Counted from the stretch's first letter, positions 46,858 to 60,414 are shown. The stretch is 64,000 nt of DNA from Mytilus trossulus (GCF_036588685.1 NC_086382.1:60716987-60780986); one strand, 5' to 3'. Program-made: numbers and translations. The notes: generated from the letters alone by a model not told the origin.

Positions 46858-49800
46858 ATGTCAAAACATTTTTCATCTCATTATTCACTCAAGACAGCTA
46901 TGTGGAATATTGAAGGATTGACCACAGATAAATCACAAGATCCTTACTTTTTGGAAACAATTTCTAAGTTTCATATAGTCAGTTTTGTAGAAACTTGGAG
47001 TAATTCTGATCCAAAATTAAGTTTACCAGAATTTAATTTGATATCTTCAAGTAGTAGGAAAAAACACAAAAAAGCCAGACGTCATTCTGGTGGTATCAAC
47101 ATATTTGTAAAAAAATCTATAAATAATGGAGTAAAATCAATCCATAATGATCACTCTGATATAGCTTGGGTTACACTTGATCATACATTTTTTAATTTAA
47201 AAAGAGATATATACTTGGCTGCTGTTTATGTATCGCCTGAAAACTCCAGTTGTAATGTACCGGATATTAACTCTGTATATGCACATTTACTGTCTGATAT
47301 TGAAAAATATTGTAAACTAGGAGATATAATGGTGCAAGGTGATTTTAATGCCCACACAAATACCTCACCAGACTATGTGTTATTTGATGAATCTAAACAA
47401 CCATATGTAGTTGATAATTATTATGTAGAAGACAGTATAATGCCAAGAAATAATCTTGACCCCAAACGTATTAATAATAGTGGTAGATGTTTGCTTGATC
47501 TTTGTAAAGAAACAAGCCTTACAATATTGAATGGTAGAACGATTGGTGATTTACATGGTAAACAATCATGCATAACATATAATGGATGCAGTCTTGTTGA
47601 TTATACACTTGTGTCTTTTGATTTACTTAGCTTAGTTGGTTATTTTGAAATACATGACTTAACGTCACTATCAAACCATTGTCCAATCAGTTGTACATTG
47701 TTAACTTTTTTCCGTTCCACAAATTTTGTTAACCAAACACAACTGGATCCCCTTCCAGGAAAATTTATTTGGTCACCTTGAGCCATAGAGGCATATGTGA
47801 AGGATATGTCCAGTAAAGAAAATAAAACTAAATTAGCATTATTTACAAATAATTCCTTTAAAAGCAGTGATTCATTAACATCAATTTTATACGAAAGCGC
47901 AAAAAAATCAGCAAAATTAGTAAACAAAATGCCCAATAGAAAAAAAATAAAATCTAAAAGAAAGCCATGGTTTTCAGACTCTTGTAATGATTTGCGCAAA
48001 ACAGTTAAAAGTTATGAAAAACTGGTTAACAAATTTCCATATAATAACACTTACAGAAAATCTTTTTACTCCTGCCGCTCTAAGTAGAGAAGAGCTTGTA
48101 AAAAGGCAGAAAGATCATACAAAAATAAAATATGTTCTGAGATAAGTCATTGTAAGTGCAAATGTTAATAAAGATCCTAAAACATTTTGGAATCTTTAAC
48201 AAAAACTAAGTAAATCTTGTAATAATGAAGATTCTGTACAGTTTGCACAAGATGAATTTATCAGCTATTTTAAAAAACTAAACAAAACGGACGAGAGTTT
48301 TAACCCATTCCAAGAAAAAATTCTCAAAAATTTTGAAACATTATTTGATGATTTTCAAAAAAACAACAGGGCTAATGACTTTCAGGAACAAATTACAACA
48401 AGTGAGATTGTAAAGGCAATCAAGTCCCTTAAAAATGGGAAAAGCACAGCTACTGATCTTATTTCAAATGAAATGTTGAAAACTGGAATATCAGTCGTTA
48501 ACAAAACCATTACAAAAGCTATTTAACTTAATTTTGAATAATGGAAGTTTTCCAAAAGTTTGGAATGAATCATTTTTAGTACTCCTACATAAAAAGGGAA
48601 GTAAAAGTGACCCTGGTAATTACAGAGGGATATCCATTACTTCAAACCTGGGAAAATTGTTTAATAAAATAATCCTCTCTCGATTACTTGCTCATATAAA
48701 TGTAAACAAATTAATAAGTAATAACCAGATTGGCTTTAAAGAAGATAGTCGAACTGCAGACCACATTTTTTCCTTAAAATCTATTGTCAGCAATTATAAA
48801 GCCAAAAACAAAAAAATATTTGCTGCTTTCATTGATCTCAGAAAAGCGTTTGATACAATTTGGAGAATAGGATTATTTCATAAACTACTACAAAGTAATG
48901 TACCAAAACATATTTTTAATATAATATTTTCAATGTACTCCAATACAACAAGTAGAAATAAATTTTCTAATGGTCTTAGCCCATCGTTTGAATCAAACTG
49001 TGGTGTTAAACAAGGAGATGTATTGAGTCCTCTTCTCTTTAATTTTTTTATAAACGACATACTTAAAGACTTGGAAAATATCAATGCAGATCCAGTTGTA
49101 GTTGGTGATGTTTCATTAAATGGACTTTTGTATGCAGATGATATTGTATTATTATCTGATAGCAAAGAGGGTTTGCAAAATTGTCTCAATACATTAAGTA
49201 ATTATTGTTCTTCTTGGAAATTGCAAGTCAATACAGAGAAATCAAAAGTAATGGTTTTTAATTCAAACGGAAAGTCTTTTCTGAACGAATTTTATTATAA
49301 TGGCAAATCCTTAGAGACAGTTAATACATATTGTTACTTGGGTATAAATATTAGATATAATGGCAGTTTTAATGTCGCCATCACTTCGCTTATGGAAAAA
49401 GCTAGGAAAGCGTATTTTAAAATAAAGAAAACAATAGGATTAGATAACCCTTTTAAACTTTTGGAAAAACTTTTTGATTCCTTAGTAGCCCCTATTCTCC
49501 TTTATTGTAGTGAAATCTGGGGGATTATTTCGACATTAAAAGACAGTGATGCCTACGAAAAGTTGCATATAAAATTTATTAAAGAAATCTTGGGAGTACA
49601 CTGTAAGGCCTCGAATGATGCATGTCGTTCCAAACTTGCAAGACTGCCATTGAAAAATAGGATAATGTTATCTAGCATTAAATTCTGGGATCATTTAATC
49701 ACTTCAGAAGGAAGTTTAGTTCACCAAATATATAATGCTACAAAAAAAAGCAACCCATGGGTTAAAAAGTTAAATATTATTATTCAAAACTTAGGTTTAT

Positions 49801-50477
49801 CTTATTTGTCAAATGATAACCTTACTATTAAACCCCTGTTTGGTTTCATAAAACAAAGACTAACTGATCAGGGTTTTCAGGAACAACATGCAAATATTTC
49901 AGCATCTCCTAAATTAATATTTTTCCAGAGTGTCTACAAAATAATGAACGGGCAGGTTATGTTGATGCTTTAAAAAATAGATCAGATCGATCATCATTAT
50001 GTAAATTAAGAGTTAGTGCTCATAACCTTGCCATTGAAAGAGGAAGATATTTAAAAATGCCCAGAGATCAAAGAATTTGTGAAATCTGTAAAAGTGGCGA
50101 AATTGAAAATGAACAGCACATGTTGCTACACTGTAGCGGTTACTCCAGTATTAGAGAGTTTTTTGTATTAAAAATGTTTAATCTTACAGGAAAAAGTGTA
50201 ACCACATTGTGTGATAAAAATATAATAAATCTCATACTTAATAATACATCCTATAAGGCACTAAAATTATCTTCCTCTTTCATAACAAATTGTTTTAATG
50301 CAAGAAGTAATCTATTGTAATAGATTTTCATTATACCTTTAATCGTTTATTCACATATACATGTATATATAATTGTTTGTATTTTACTACCATGTATAGC
50401 AAATTGTTTATCCATTCGGTCATTACCATTTATTGTAAATGCGTTTGTGCCAATAAAATATTGTCTATTGTCTATTG
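46858..50477 (+). mobile_element. Non-LTR retrotransposon (LINE) with APE endonuclease and reverse transcriptase
   Basis: The first frame (46858-47781, 307 codons) is an apurinic-type endonuclease with ETW (45-47), GDFNA (161-165), DYT (248-250) and SNHCP (272-276, Asn where most have Asp). A TGA at 47779-47781 interrupts a frame that then continues to a TAG at 48085-48087. At least two shifts lie between 48090 and 48534. The reverse transcriptase frame (48534-49973, 479 codons) keeps FAAFIDLRKAFDTIW, GVKQGDVLSPLLF and the catalytic YADD. A shift near 49950 leads to a last frame that holds a C-X2-C...H-X4-C zinc motif and ends at 50320. The tail has AATAAA and short TATTGTC repeats at 50453-50477. 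It is recent but broken. The 5' end was not located; the T-rich stretch at 46600-46800 may belong to it. Confidence 0.92.
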
Positions 50478-51554
50478 ATAAAGGTGATCTCCTGAGAGTC
50501 AGAAGGAGCTAAAGTTTAGAGGTGTTTATATTGTGTTGTTCAAATCGAATTTTCTATTATTTGCATATTTACAATTTTATCATTCATGAGGATGGTTACT
50601 GGCCATTGTAAAGAGGGGGGGGGATGTCACGGAATATAAGTTAAATTCCTTCATAACGGAATAAATAGTATAGAAATCAAATATAATATTTGTTCAAACA
50701 GGAATAGGTATTATGACATTGTTTATAACAAACTTTCCAGTGGAACTTCTGTTAGGTGGAACAAATATATGTTGACACTGCTACAGAACCTGGGCAAAAG
50801 TATTCGCCACCTGTTTTTTTTGGAGATATATTATAAATAATAACACATTTTAACAATAATATAATACGAAGTATTGTCCAAAGAATATTTGTGTATTTGG
50901 TCAGTTTTTGTCTTCAGGCATAGTGCAAATTCAAGGGAAAAAGGGGAGGGGGGATTTGGACAATCATTTGGTTAACTCTTAACTCTGGACAGTACACCTA
51001 CATGTGATTCTTCTGTTGGAGTCAAAATCTTCTGATTTTAAATTCTCTTCTGTCTCTCAGTTAAAGAATTTAAATCTGCCTTTTTAGCCAAACTTTTATC
51101 CTCAAATGTTTATCAATGTCAATTTTTATTATACTACTGACGTCATTACCTTGTTGACCTGTAAATATATTTTCAAAGCTCCAAAATGGATAAGGAAAAA
51201 CATCAAAGGCCTTTACTCTTTATTAAAAAAACAAGATTGAAATGAAATTCAATTATTGAATCCATTGTTTCTTGCTGATCCATATTATTTATATGCCAAG
51301 TGTTAGAATTTCATTTGAAAAATACAAAGCCAGCATAATTGGCATTTGAAAATCAAGATGCAAGTAAAATTATATAAACAGAACACTTTCAACGACTGAG
51401 ACACCTGTCTTGCATGATTGAATATCAAATTGAAAATTTAAGATATGTCAAAACCGCTATCACATTGCACACCAAAAATAACCCCTACACTCCTCATTCA
51501 TTTAAAAAAAAAATCAAAAAAATTCTGATATTAATAGTCAAATAATTTTTGCAG
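50478..51554. other. No coding exon seen; ends in the TCP11L1 splice acceptor
   Basis: Intergenic DNA or first-intron DNA of TCP11L1. TTTTTGCAG at 51554 is a good acceptor 12 bp before the start codon, so a non-coding first exon lies further upstream. Confidence 0.45.
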
Positions 51555-51566
51555 TGAACTTTTGCA

Positions 51567-54500
51567 ATGGAAGGGCAAGATGATGATAAATTAAACAATT
51601 CTATAGACGGTGAATTTACGTCTGATCAAGATGAACTTAACAAGTCTACAGCAAGTACAAGCAGTGAACCAGAAGCTGAGAAGAAAAGAAGAACACAGAC
51701 CCCAAGTCCTCACAGATATCCACCAGCTTTTGTTAATGTACCAGGTAAAATAAAATACAGCATGTAATAAGATAATCTTATGGACTATCTTGTTCATATC
51801 ATATCATTGACTGGAAAGCCCACACCAATTTTGTTTTTAATTGTTTTGATGACCTGCACTGGTTAGAATAAGAATGCATTAGAATTCTGGCCTGTCTTTT
51901 AAGAATTTGTTCAGCTTCAAGTTTATGCAAGTTTACTCAAATGAGGTTTGCAGAATAGAGATAATGGGCTACAAATTAACGAACAGAGAAAAAGGGCAAA
52001 AATATGTAAACAAAATAAGAATTATTACGTGGTTAAATTTAAAGAATAGAGGGTGTAGGCAAAATTTGAATAGAGAAATATGGCCTCAAAATTTAAAGAA
52101 TATACTATTATAAACAGTTATTTAAGACTTCTTTGGAATATTGATGGTTCGGAGAATTATCTTTGTTGAAAGTTTGTAGCTGTGCTAAGAATATGTTACC
52201 ATACTATTGACTCCTTCTTTTTATTATGTATTCTAACATGATGTCCTTCAAACGCTTTGAGTACACACCCGTGGTAAAATATGAATATATCGTTTGGGCT
52301 GTTCCGATTGTACTCCCACGTCACATGATTGTTTATGAATGAATACATGACGTCATAGAATAATGACGTAATAATGTAAGCATTTTACGGGAAAATACAG
52401 GCTTCTGATACCGAAAATCATCACAACAAATGAAGGTAAACAAACGATGCTAAAATGTGGTATAAGCCCTTTTTTTATATACATAGATTTATAGGTAAAT
52501 TATCATTAAAATTCATCCAAATTTATCTAAATATGTTATTGTAAATAGTTTGAGCATGTCACTAATTCTGTTTCCTCCGTTCTTTACCGCCAATCTAAAA
52601 GTGCTTTAATTTATGGGAATGGCAAATATTTGCCTCCACCTAGAGCGCTTCGATGTAAAAGAATTGCCGTATTTGTCCTATTAGAATCGAAATAATTCAT
52701 GGGGGCTTGAATATATCTAAATTTTACCACAGGTTGTCCCTTTATGCCAATATTTTACCCCTCGCTATTGCTCAGGGTAAAATATTTGTCATAAAGGGCC
52801 AACCCGTGGTAAAATCACAATATATTCAAGCCCCAATGAATTATTTTTTTATTATACTATAATGAATAGAACTATTTACCATATTTTTTTCTGATTACAG
52901 CATCCCCACCAAAGTTCATGAGTTTAGATGAGATAATGGCTGCAGCAGCTGGAGTAAAGAACATGTCATTGGCACATGAAATAGCTGTTGATGCTAACTT
53001 CAAGTTGGAGAAATTAGAACCTTCAGAAAATAGGTACAGAATTTATATTATACATGTATTAACATACTTTTTTTTTACATAAATAAGGCTGTTAGTTTTC
53101 TCGCTTGAATTGTTTTACATTGTCTTATCGGGGCCTTTTATAGCTGACTATATGTGGTATGGGCTTTGCCCATTGTTGAAGGCCGTACAGTGACCTATAA
53201 TTGTTAATGTTTGTGTCATTTTGGTCTTTTGTGGATAGTTGTCTCATTGGCAATCATACCACATCTTCTTTTTTATATTTTTTGTTGGTTGCTAATATTT
53301 AATTCAAAATGTCTTAACAGAATCTAAGTTGGCTTTTCCTAAGATATTGATTTGGTTTATGGTAATATAAGACAACCAGCCATAAAAATATGGCATTTAT
53401 CTGTTTCTTATATCCCTGCCATAGTGGAGGGAACTTTAAGTTTTATACCTGTCAATCTGACAGAACTTACATTCAAAATAGGTTTCCATTCTCTAATTTT
53501 AGTTTGCCTCAAAAATGTTATAAACTTTATATGCAATGCTTTTAACCACAAAACACAGATTAACATTGAATTTAGGTTGTGTCACATTAACCATTCTAGA
53601 ATTCTCTTCTTATAGTTTACCCCAAACAATTGTTATGAAATTTATATGCAATGCTTATAACCACTAAACACAGAGAAAAGTTGAATTTTAGTGGCCTCAC
53701 TATTACTATTCCAGTGTTATGCCCCTTTACAAATTAAAAAAAAGAAGAATTTTTGTCTTTGTTCTCTAGCTTAAGTTTGCCTCAAGCAAATGTTATGAAA
53801 CTTATACACAATTGCTTATTACCACAAAACTCAGAGTAAGTACATATTTGGGTAGTGTCACTTCATCATTTCTTGAGTTAAGTCCCTTTCTAACATTATA
53901 TGCAAATTTCACAAAATCTTGCAACAGTTGAGTTTTTAAATGTTCTGATTATTTTCTTTAATTAGTATTCAAAAAAAAGTGAAGGAAGTTGTACACAAAG
54001 CATTCTGGGATGCATTCCAGGAAAAGTTAAACGAAGATCCCCCAGAGTTAGGACATGCTGTTGTGTTAATACAGGAAGTTAAAGAAGTAAGAACATATAT
54101 GTATATTTGATTTCCAAAAAAACACTAATTCAAATGTTCAACGAATTACAAGTTTTCTAAAGGCTTTGTATGCAAAGATTGGCATAACCACGAAATCAAA
54201 TATCAACGAATATGCAAGTTTTTTAAAAATCCACATAAATTGATACCCACGAAAATAATTGAATCCACATATATAAAATAAATACTTAATTTCTGAAGTT
54301 ACAGTAGTCTTTATGAATTGAACTAATTATACTACAGGTTCAATACAAAATAACCAATGGTAATCAGAAAATGATTATTCCAATACTAAAACTTATTCAT
54401 ACATTTATTTACAGAATTTACTTGCTCTACTACTGCCACAACATGTTAGATTGAAAACACAGATCAATGAAGTCCTAGATATTGAACTTATACAACAAAA

Positions 54501-57500
54501 ATTAGAGAATAATGCATTTGATATTTATTATTACTCAGACTATATAGTTGGTATACTGGCAAAGCTGTGTTCACCAGCAAGAGATGATCATATTGCCAAA
54601 CTTAAAGAGATTAAAGATATTATACCTTTGTTTCAGTAAGTAACAATATTTTATATAAAAAAAGAAGATGTGGTATGAATGAGACATCTCCACAAGACCA
54701 AATGGCACAGAAATAAACAATTATATGGGCTTCAACAAAGAGCAAAGCCCATACTGCATAGTCAGCTTTAAAAGACCCTGAAATGACAAATTAAGCCTGT
54801 TTGAATGAATGGTTAATCCAGTTAACATGATGTTGAATGTCTGGTTAAAGAAAAGAGATTACCTGTTTTGTGACCTCTATTTTTTTTATAGATAAATATG
54901 CTTCATATTTCACTATTTTTATGGTACATGTATATGTAACAGTAGTGCCATTATTCTCCATCAATGAGATGCATGATCCTTTCAGCTTTTAAATACTGCT
55001 ATAAGTATAAATTTTGTGGCATATATAATTTTGATGTTTAATTAGAATTTGTTGGACATCTTGAGTTAACATCAATATTGAAAAATACATATGACTGAGA
55101 ATGTCAAAACACAGTAGCACATAGAACAATGAATTTTAAGCAAAGATAAAATTGAAAGCCCATCATATACCATAGTAAAAACACATACCTTACATGTACA
55201 ATTGTTTGAATTAAATAAAAATGTTTGAAAGTGTATAATAGCTTGAACTTCATATTGTAGAGAAATATTTGCTATGTTAGATTTAATGAAGATGGATATG
55301 GCTAACTTTACTATACAACAAATACGACCATATCTTCAACAGCAGTCCATGGAATATGAAAAGACCAAATTTGAAGAGTTTTTGAAAACTCAGAGAGGTA
55401 AGAGGAAGGATATTTTTTTATAAACATTGTTTTTTTAAAATCATGTAAAAAATTCTATAAGCATGAAATGAAAATGGATTTGAACAATACGAAAATGATT
55501 TAAATGCATGGGGTACAATATTTACATTGTAAAAACCAAATACAGGTGAACAAGCTCTTTTCTCTAAGTCAAATCAATTCTCCCTGTCAATTTCAAAAAT
55601 TGAAGTGACCAATTTGTGGATTTCATGTCCAATTTTTGAATTATATTGAAATTCAATATTCAGTTTCAAACAAAATATTCAATGTGTGATGGAAAGCAAT
55701 GATTACCAATTGGGCTTTGCTAAAAATTTTGGAAAGTAGTTAGGTTTTGTTAAAGCAACCAACATTTAGAATAGGTTTTGATAAAACTGATTTTGAATAA
55801 AGTTTTATAAAGTATTTTCAGTTTGACATGATCTATAAAACATTTTCCTTTTACAGAGAGTGGGATTGATGGTCTAGAACTTACAAAAATTTGGTTGAAG
55901 AAAAGTTTTGATGCATTAAAAGATCAAGCTGCAGAAGAAGGTGCGACATCACCAGCCATGCTGACTCCAGCGGCCATTGTTAATGAAGGTTATGTTTCTC
56001 TTCTGTCATGGGATGAAAACCAACTATTTCCTGAGGTAACACTAATAAACAATTACAAATTCTCATATTGACAAAATAACACTAAGATATGAACATAATG
56101 TTTTTGTACATAAATTAGGCTGTTAGTTTTCTTATTTGAATTGTTTTACATTTGTCATTTTGGGGCCTTTTATAGCTCACCATGTGGTATGGGCTTTGCT
56201 CATTGTTGAAGGCTGAACTGTTACCTATAGTTGATAATTTTTGTTTCATTTGGTCTCTTGTAGAGAGTTTTCTCATTGGCAATCTTACACATCTTCTTTT
56301 TTTATATATTAAGACATCCACTTAAAAGCATCAACATTACAAACCATATTGGTATGTACATCAAAGGGGAAAAAAAATATGCATCACTGATGAGTCATAT
56401 GTAGATGAAAAGATCATCTGGCGCATTAAATTATAAGCCTAGTACCTTTGATAACTTATGATAACCAAATGATTTAAATATATGAAATTTAGTGATTTTT
56501 TTCCCTGTGAATTTGGGCTCATTTAAGTTTTTTTTGTATCCTAAATGATATATTTTATAGACATTAGTGATGGACCAAGGAAGGTTTACAGATGTAGGAG
56601 ATAAAATACACAGTCTGACACTACTGGCTTCCATACTCTTAGTAACATACAGTACTGTGGGTGCTCCTATAGCAGGATTACAAAAACTTAAGGAGAAGCT
56701 CAAGTCAGAAATAATGGTTATACTGGATGGTACTGAGCAAAAGTAAGTCTTCAATTTGGTCTTTCATTTCAAAATTTAATTTATAATGCTATTTACTTTG
56801 ACATATAACAAGTCCTGTTCCAAGCCGTTACCTGATGTTTATTTCAGACATATAGAAAAATGTCATGTATACTATGTCTAAAAATATATTTTGAGTTAGA
56901 CAAAAGTGTAATTGAAAAAATAATAAAAAAATCACCTACTACCTACTAGTTACAAATATGTTGAAAGTATCTGATAGATCCTTGAAAAGTTGTTGCCCCT
57001 GAAATTTGTAAACTATAGTCTATATCTCAAATATATAAAGGCTGGAGGAAAAGTGTCCTTTCAAACAAGTATCAGTGCTTCAAGAGCTACAAAAAACTTG
57101 ATTGGGACATATATTCCATTACTCCTTAAAGAGTTTTGCTTGTAAACATGATTTTTATATTGACTACTGACTTTGCAAGTGAAGGTCATTAATAAACACT
57201 ATTCTCGTTGTTATATTGACAACAGGAAAGGGAGACAATTTCCTGTTCTTAGATGGAAAGGGTTTTGTAAGATACACACAGTAGTATTAAAAGTTAGATG
57301 ATTGCATATTTACATTAGATAACAATAAGTTTTAGTATTCATTAATAATTATACATAGTAATTATTTTATGACATTTCAGAGATTTACCGAGTATGATGA
57401 GTAACGTAGCTGAACAAGTGAACAAAAATGTCAATGAGTATATGTCTGAACATGGATTCCACCCTCGGGAAGAGACCCAACAAACAGCTTTATCTGGTCA

Positions 57501-58671
57501 GATAACAAGTTTATCTACCAGAGAACATCCAGTTTATAAAGTCATGTGTAAGTTTCTTTGTTAAAATCTCACAACAGCCTTCAAAAGATAGTCAAGGTTG
57601 TAAAACACCATTAAAATAAGATGATGTTGTATGATTGCCAACCAGACTACTCTCCACATTAGACAAAACAATACAGAAATAATGAAAAGGTCAATGTACC
57701 ACCTTCAATAATGAGTAACACCAATACATCATAGTCAAAAGTCTCTAAAACATGACTGAAGGAAAGAAAACTTAAGGATCCTATATTTTACATTACTTAG
57801 AACAGTGCAACATATTTTAATGGACTCTCTTTTTAATACATGAAATAATCTTATTTATTGTTACACAATACATGCTAAGTGCTAAGTGTATAATAAAAAA
57901 CTTTTAGGGGGCCCTAAATTATTGAAACAAAGAAACATCAGAACAGGTTATATATTAACAATTCAATTATTAACATGCAATTTTTAATTCAAGACCTTTG
58001 AAATTTGAATTGTTGCAATCAGTGTGTCCAAAGCATGTCTTACTGTCTTTTGTACTACAATGGAAATCACAGAGGTTTTGTACAAAATGTATCCAACAAT
58101 CTGTATAAACATTCTTGTGAAAAATTGCAAGTTGATTAAAACAAGATTTTCACTTTCCTGTATATTGGTGTGTCAAATGAAGATTTAGTGAATCCATGTA
58201 ACATGTGTAAGGGGGCATTTTTTGAGGGATTTTCAGTTTAAATGGAACTGACCAAGAGTGTTATTCATTATATTTAAATGCAAGTAAAAGAATATTCAAG
58301 AGAATATTCAACAGCATATGGTTTATTTTCTCAAAAATGGGAGTTGTGACAATGTGCCTGTAACAGTGGTTTTAATCTGATGTAATTACTTATATATACT
58401 GAGCAACCATATTAACCAGTATGTAATGTTTACTATTTATTTTTCAGACAAAAGAATAAGAGACTTTATTTTACACATTATATCACAAAGACATTCTGGG
58501 CCTTTGAAAGTGCCACCAGGGTTTTCTGTGGTGGAAATTGAACTTGGCAAAATTTGTGGTCAATTCTTAAGACTAATTTCACATAACAGGGCAACATTTA
58601 GTAGCTATTATACTGACATTGCCAATGAACTAATGCAAATACAAATGGAGGACTTATCCCCCAGAGGATGA
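51567..58671 (+). CDS. TCP11L1: T-complex protein 11-like 1, 9 coding exons
   Basis: Coding exons are 51567-51744, 52901-53033, 53966-54086, 54415-54635, 55261-55397, 55857-56035, 56561-56742, 57381-57547 and 58448-58671. All have GT-AG borders and phases sum to 1542 bp, or 513 aa (human about 509). The start is [20 protein letters not shown], an acidic, Ser-rich, disordered N-terminus with KKRR. The Tcp11 domain follows: [76 protein letters not shown] and [20 protein letters not shown]. It ends MEDLSPRG. These blocks line up with human TCP11L1 as I remember it. The biochemical function of the family is poorly known; TCP11 itself acts in sperm. Introns are loaded with family A, ATGCCCC-type and hairpin repeats. 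Confidence 0.94.
52266..52690. repeat. Repeat block in TCP11L1 intron 1 with CRE-like sites
   Basis: Begins CCCGTGGTAAAATATGAATA (52268), a direct copy of the right end of the adjacent hairpin (52803). It contains a full CRE palindrome TGACGTCA (52348-52355) and TGACGTAA (52364-52371). It is probably part of one larger element with the hairpin. Confidence 0.5.
52691..52845. repeat. Long hairpin in TCP11L1 intron 1
   Basis: 70-bp left arm (52691-52760) and 71-bp right arm (52775-52845) with a 14-nt loop. The arms differ by about eight substitutions and one indel. Both contain GGGGCTTGAATATAT, ATTTTACCAC and CCCTTTATG. Transcribed as part of the intron, it would fold into a long double-stranded stem. 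Confidence 0.9.
53085..53275 (+). repeat. Family A copy in a TCP11L1 intron
   Basis: ACATAAATAAGGCTGTTAG, GGGGCCTTTTATAGCTGAC, TTGAAGGCCGTACAGTGACC, then TGTCTCATTGGCAATCATAC. The best-preserved short-form copy here. Confidence 0.9.
53385..53935 (+). repeat. ATGCCCC-type repeat, internally repeated, in a TCP11L1 intron
   Basis: CCTGCCATAGTGGAGGGAAC, then three successive blocks of TTGCCTCAA-, GTTATGAAACTTATA-, CAATGCTTATNACCAC-like sequence. The same order appears once at 59133-59375. Confidence 0.65.
54117..54268. mobile_element. Partial MITE copy (GTGGATTCAT family)
   Basis: The right end TACCCACGAAAATAATTGAA, then TCCACATAT, matches the 17.3-kb element. Internal ACCACGAAAT and ATCAACGAAT blocks are present; the left end is not clear. 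Confidence 0.5.
54655..54790 (-). repeat. Family A copy in a TCP11L1 intron
   Basis: AAAGAAGATGTGGTATGAATG, then GGGCTTCAACAAAGAGCAAAG. Confidence 0.85.
56104..56307 (+). repeat. Family A copy in a TCP11L1 intron
   Basis: TACATAAATTAGGCTGTTAG, TTGTTGAAGGCTGAACTG and TTCTCATTGGCAATCTTACA. Confidence 0.9.
57615..57735 (-). repeat. Family A copy in a TCP11L1 intron
   Basis: GTTGTATGATTGCCAACCAG, then GGTCAATGTACCACCTTCAA. Confidence 0.8.
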
Positions 58672-59132
58672 ACATCTGGTCAGTGAATGAACTGTGTGAT
58701 GATTTTAGATTTGAGGCGTATGAATATATAGGAATACTAGCAGTATTAGATATTGTTGTGTTATAGTATTGTCTCAGAAGAATACTTGTTATGTATGATG
58801 TATGATCTTGTCAATTTTAAATATTACTATTTATGACTAGATGCTTATGTGTGCTTGAAAAGCATTGTATTACAGTGATATTTTAGTCTTCAACATGAAC
58901 CTGTCAATTTAACCACATGTTCGAAACCATTTATACATTTTTCTGTATTTTTGTAAGCACCATATTTAGGTTTAAGTGTTATTATGTTGTCAAACAAAAT
59001 TACCAGTTGTTAAAAATGCTGTTTTTTCAGATCAGAAATAAATAATCTACAGCTGTGAAAAACTATATTTATCAATCTTGACCATTGATGGCATCAGAAG
59101 CTACAGGAAACTTAATTAGAAATTGTACATTT

Positions 59133-59375
59133 TTATGCCCCGCCATAGTAGAGGGGGCATTAAGTTCTACCATCTGTCTGTATGTGCCATAGTTGGTTTC
59201 CTTTCTGTAACTTTATTTTGCCTCAACAAAACTTATACACAATGCTTATTACCGCTAAACCCAGATGAAATACAAGTTTGAGAAGTGTCACTTTTACAGT
59301 TTTTGAGTTATGTCTCTTTATAATGTTAAATGCAAACAGGGGCAGCATCGATCTGTGTCCATTGGACAAATACCC
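59133..59375 (+). repeat. ATGCCCC-type dispersed repeat in the TCP11L1 3' flank
   Basis: ATGCCCCGCCATAGTAGAGG, then TTTGCCTCAACAAAACTTAT and ACAATGCTTATTACCGC. Confidence 0.7.
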
Positions 59376-60408
59376 CATTTTTTTAAAAGTATTTTTCACT
59401 GTCTTGCAATTTGATTAATTTTTATCTTCCAGTTTTATTTTAGGGCATTAAAAAATAACACTGCCGTTCATTTTGACTAACAATGTTGTTTGTATTAGAT
59501 GTAAGGTTTTAGATATCACACACAATATGGTTGTGTTTATATGATATAAAACAAACTAACCTCAAAATGAATGCAAAGAAGATATTGTTCTATGCCTTAT
59601 TTACAACAAAATACTGATTGAATATTGAAAATATTTACATATTGTTACTGTTGTGATTATTCAGAATTGTAAAATAGGTGTAGTCAACTGCCTTTTCATT
59701 CAAAACCAAGCTTCATCTACATGCTTCCATGGTTGATATTAAAAGAGAAATGTTTTATAGTTTAACTTTAATTTGTATGCTTGTACTGTCTGTCTGGCTT
59801 TAGACGTTAAATTGTTGTGTAGGACATTGAACACCCAATAGATAGATGGTATACACAATGTACTTGTATACTAGACACTGGTAGTGTAAAGGGTATCGTC
59901 ATACAATGTGTGATGATATATTTTTCATCACAAGTATGTTTATTATTGGTTATTTATTTGATGGTGCATATTTGTTTGTTAAACAAAAATATTTCATTAT
60001 CAGTGAAATTAAAATTTATAACTAATCAAGGTTTGTTCTTGCCATTCAAGTGAATAATGTTAAAATCCTTAAAATTTTTATATAGAGCTTCACTGTAAGT
60101 TAAGAAAAAGGTCTTCATTCCATATTTTTACTAAGTTATTTTAAAATAATGTACCAGAAAGTTAGATTGATCTCAATTTTTATTTTGTATTTCATATTTT
60201 TTGGTATATGTATATTTTTTATATTCAATTGTGAAGTATTTTAATAATTTATATGTAATTGATTAAATAGTTCAATACAGACAATTCAATAATGATTATT
60301 TTGTGTTGTGTGTTTATCATGTGCCATGAATATTAATTATGAAATAGTAATTCTGGTACAAAATGTATTTAACTCCTTAAATAGATTGCAACTATACATT
60401 CCTTATAA

Positions 60409-60414
60409 AATAAA
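60409..60414 (+). terminator. TCP11L1: Candidate distal TCP11L1 polyadenylation signal
   Basis: AATAAA within TTATAAAATAAACTGTG, followed by a GT-rich stretch (GTGTATGTACACTTGTTT). Confidence 0.35.

Larger units (their letters stand above)
58672..60414 (+). other. TCP11L1: TCP11L1 3' UTR and flank
   Basis: Non-coding DNA after the TCP11L1 stop. Two polyadenylation hexamers stand out: AATAAA at 59037-59042, which gives a short UTR, and AATAAA at 60409-60414, which gives a long one. The long form would include the repeat at 59133-59375. Confidence 0.45.

Noticed and set aside
46515-46913. 132-codon hydrophobic ORF resembling a membrane protein
   Set aside because: Arises from T-rich low-complexity DNA and overlaps the endonuclease start in another frame; no domain.
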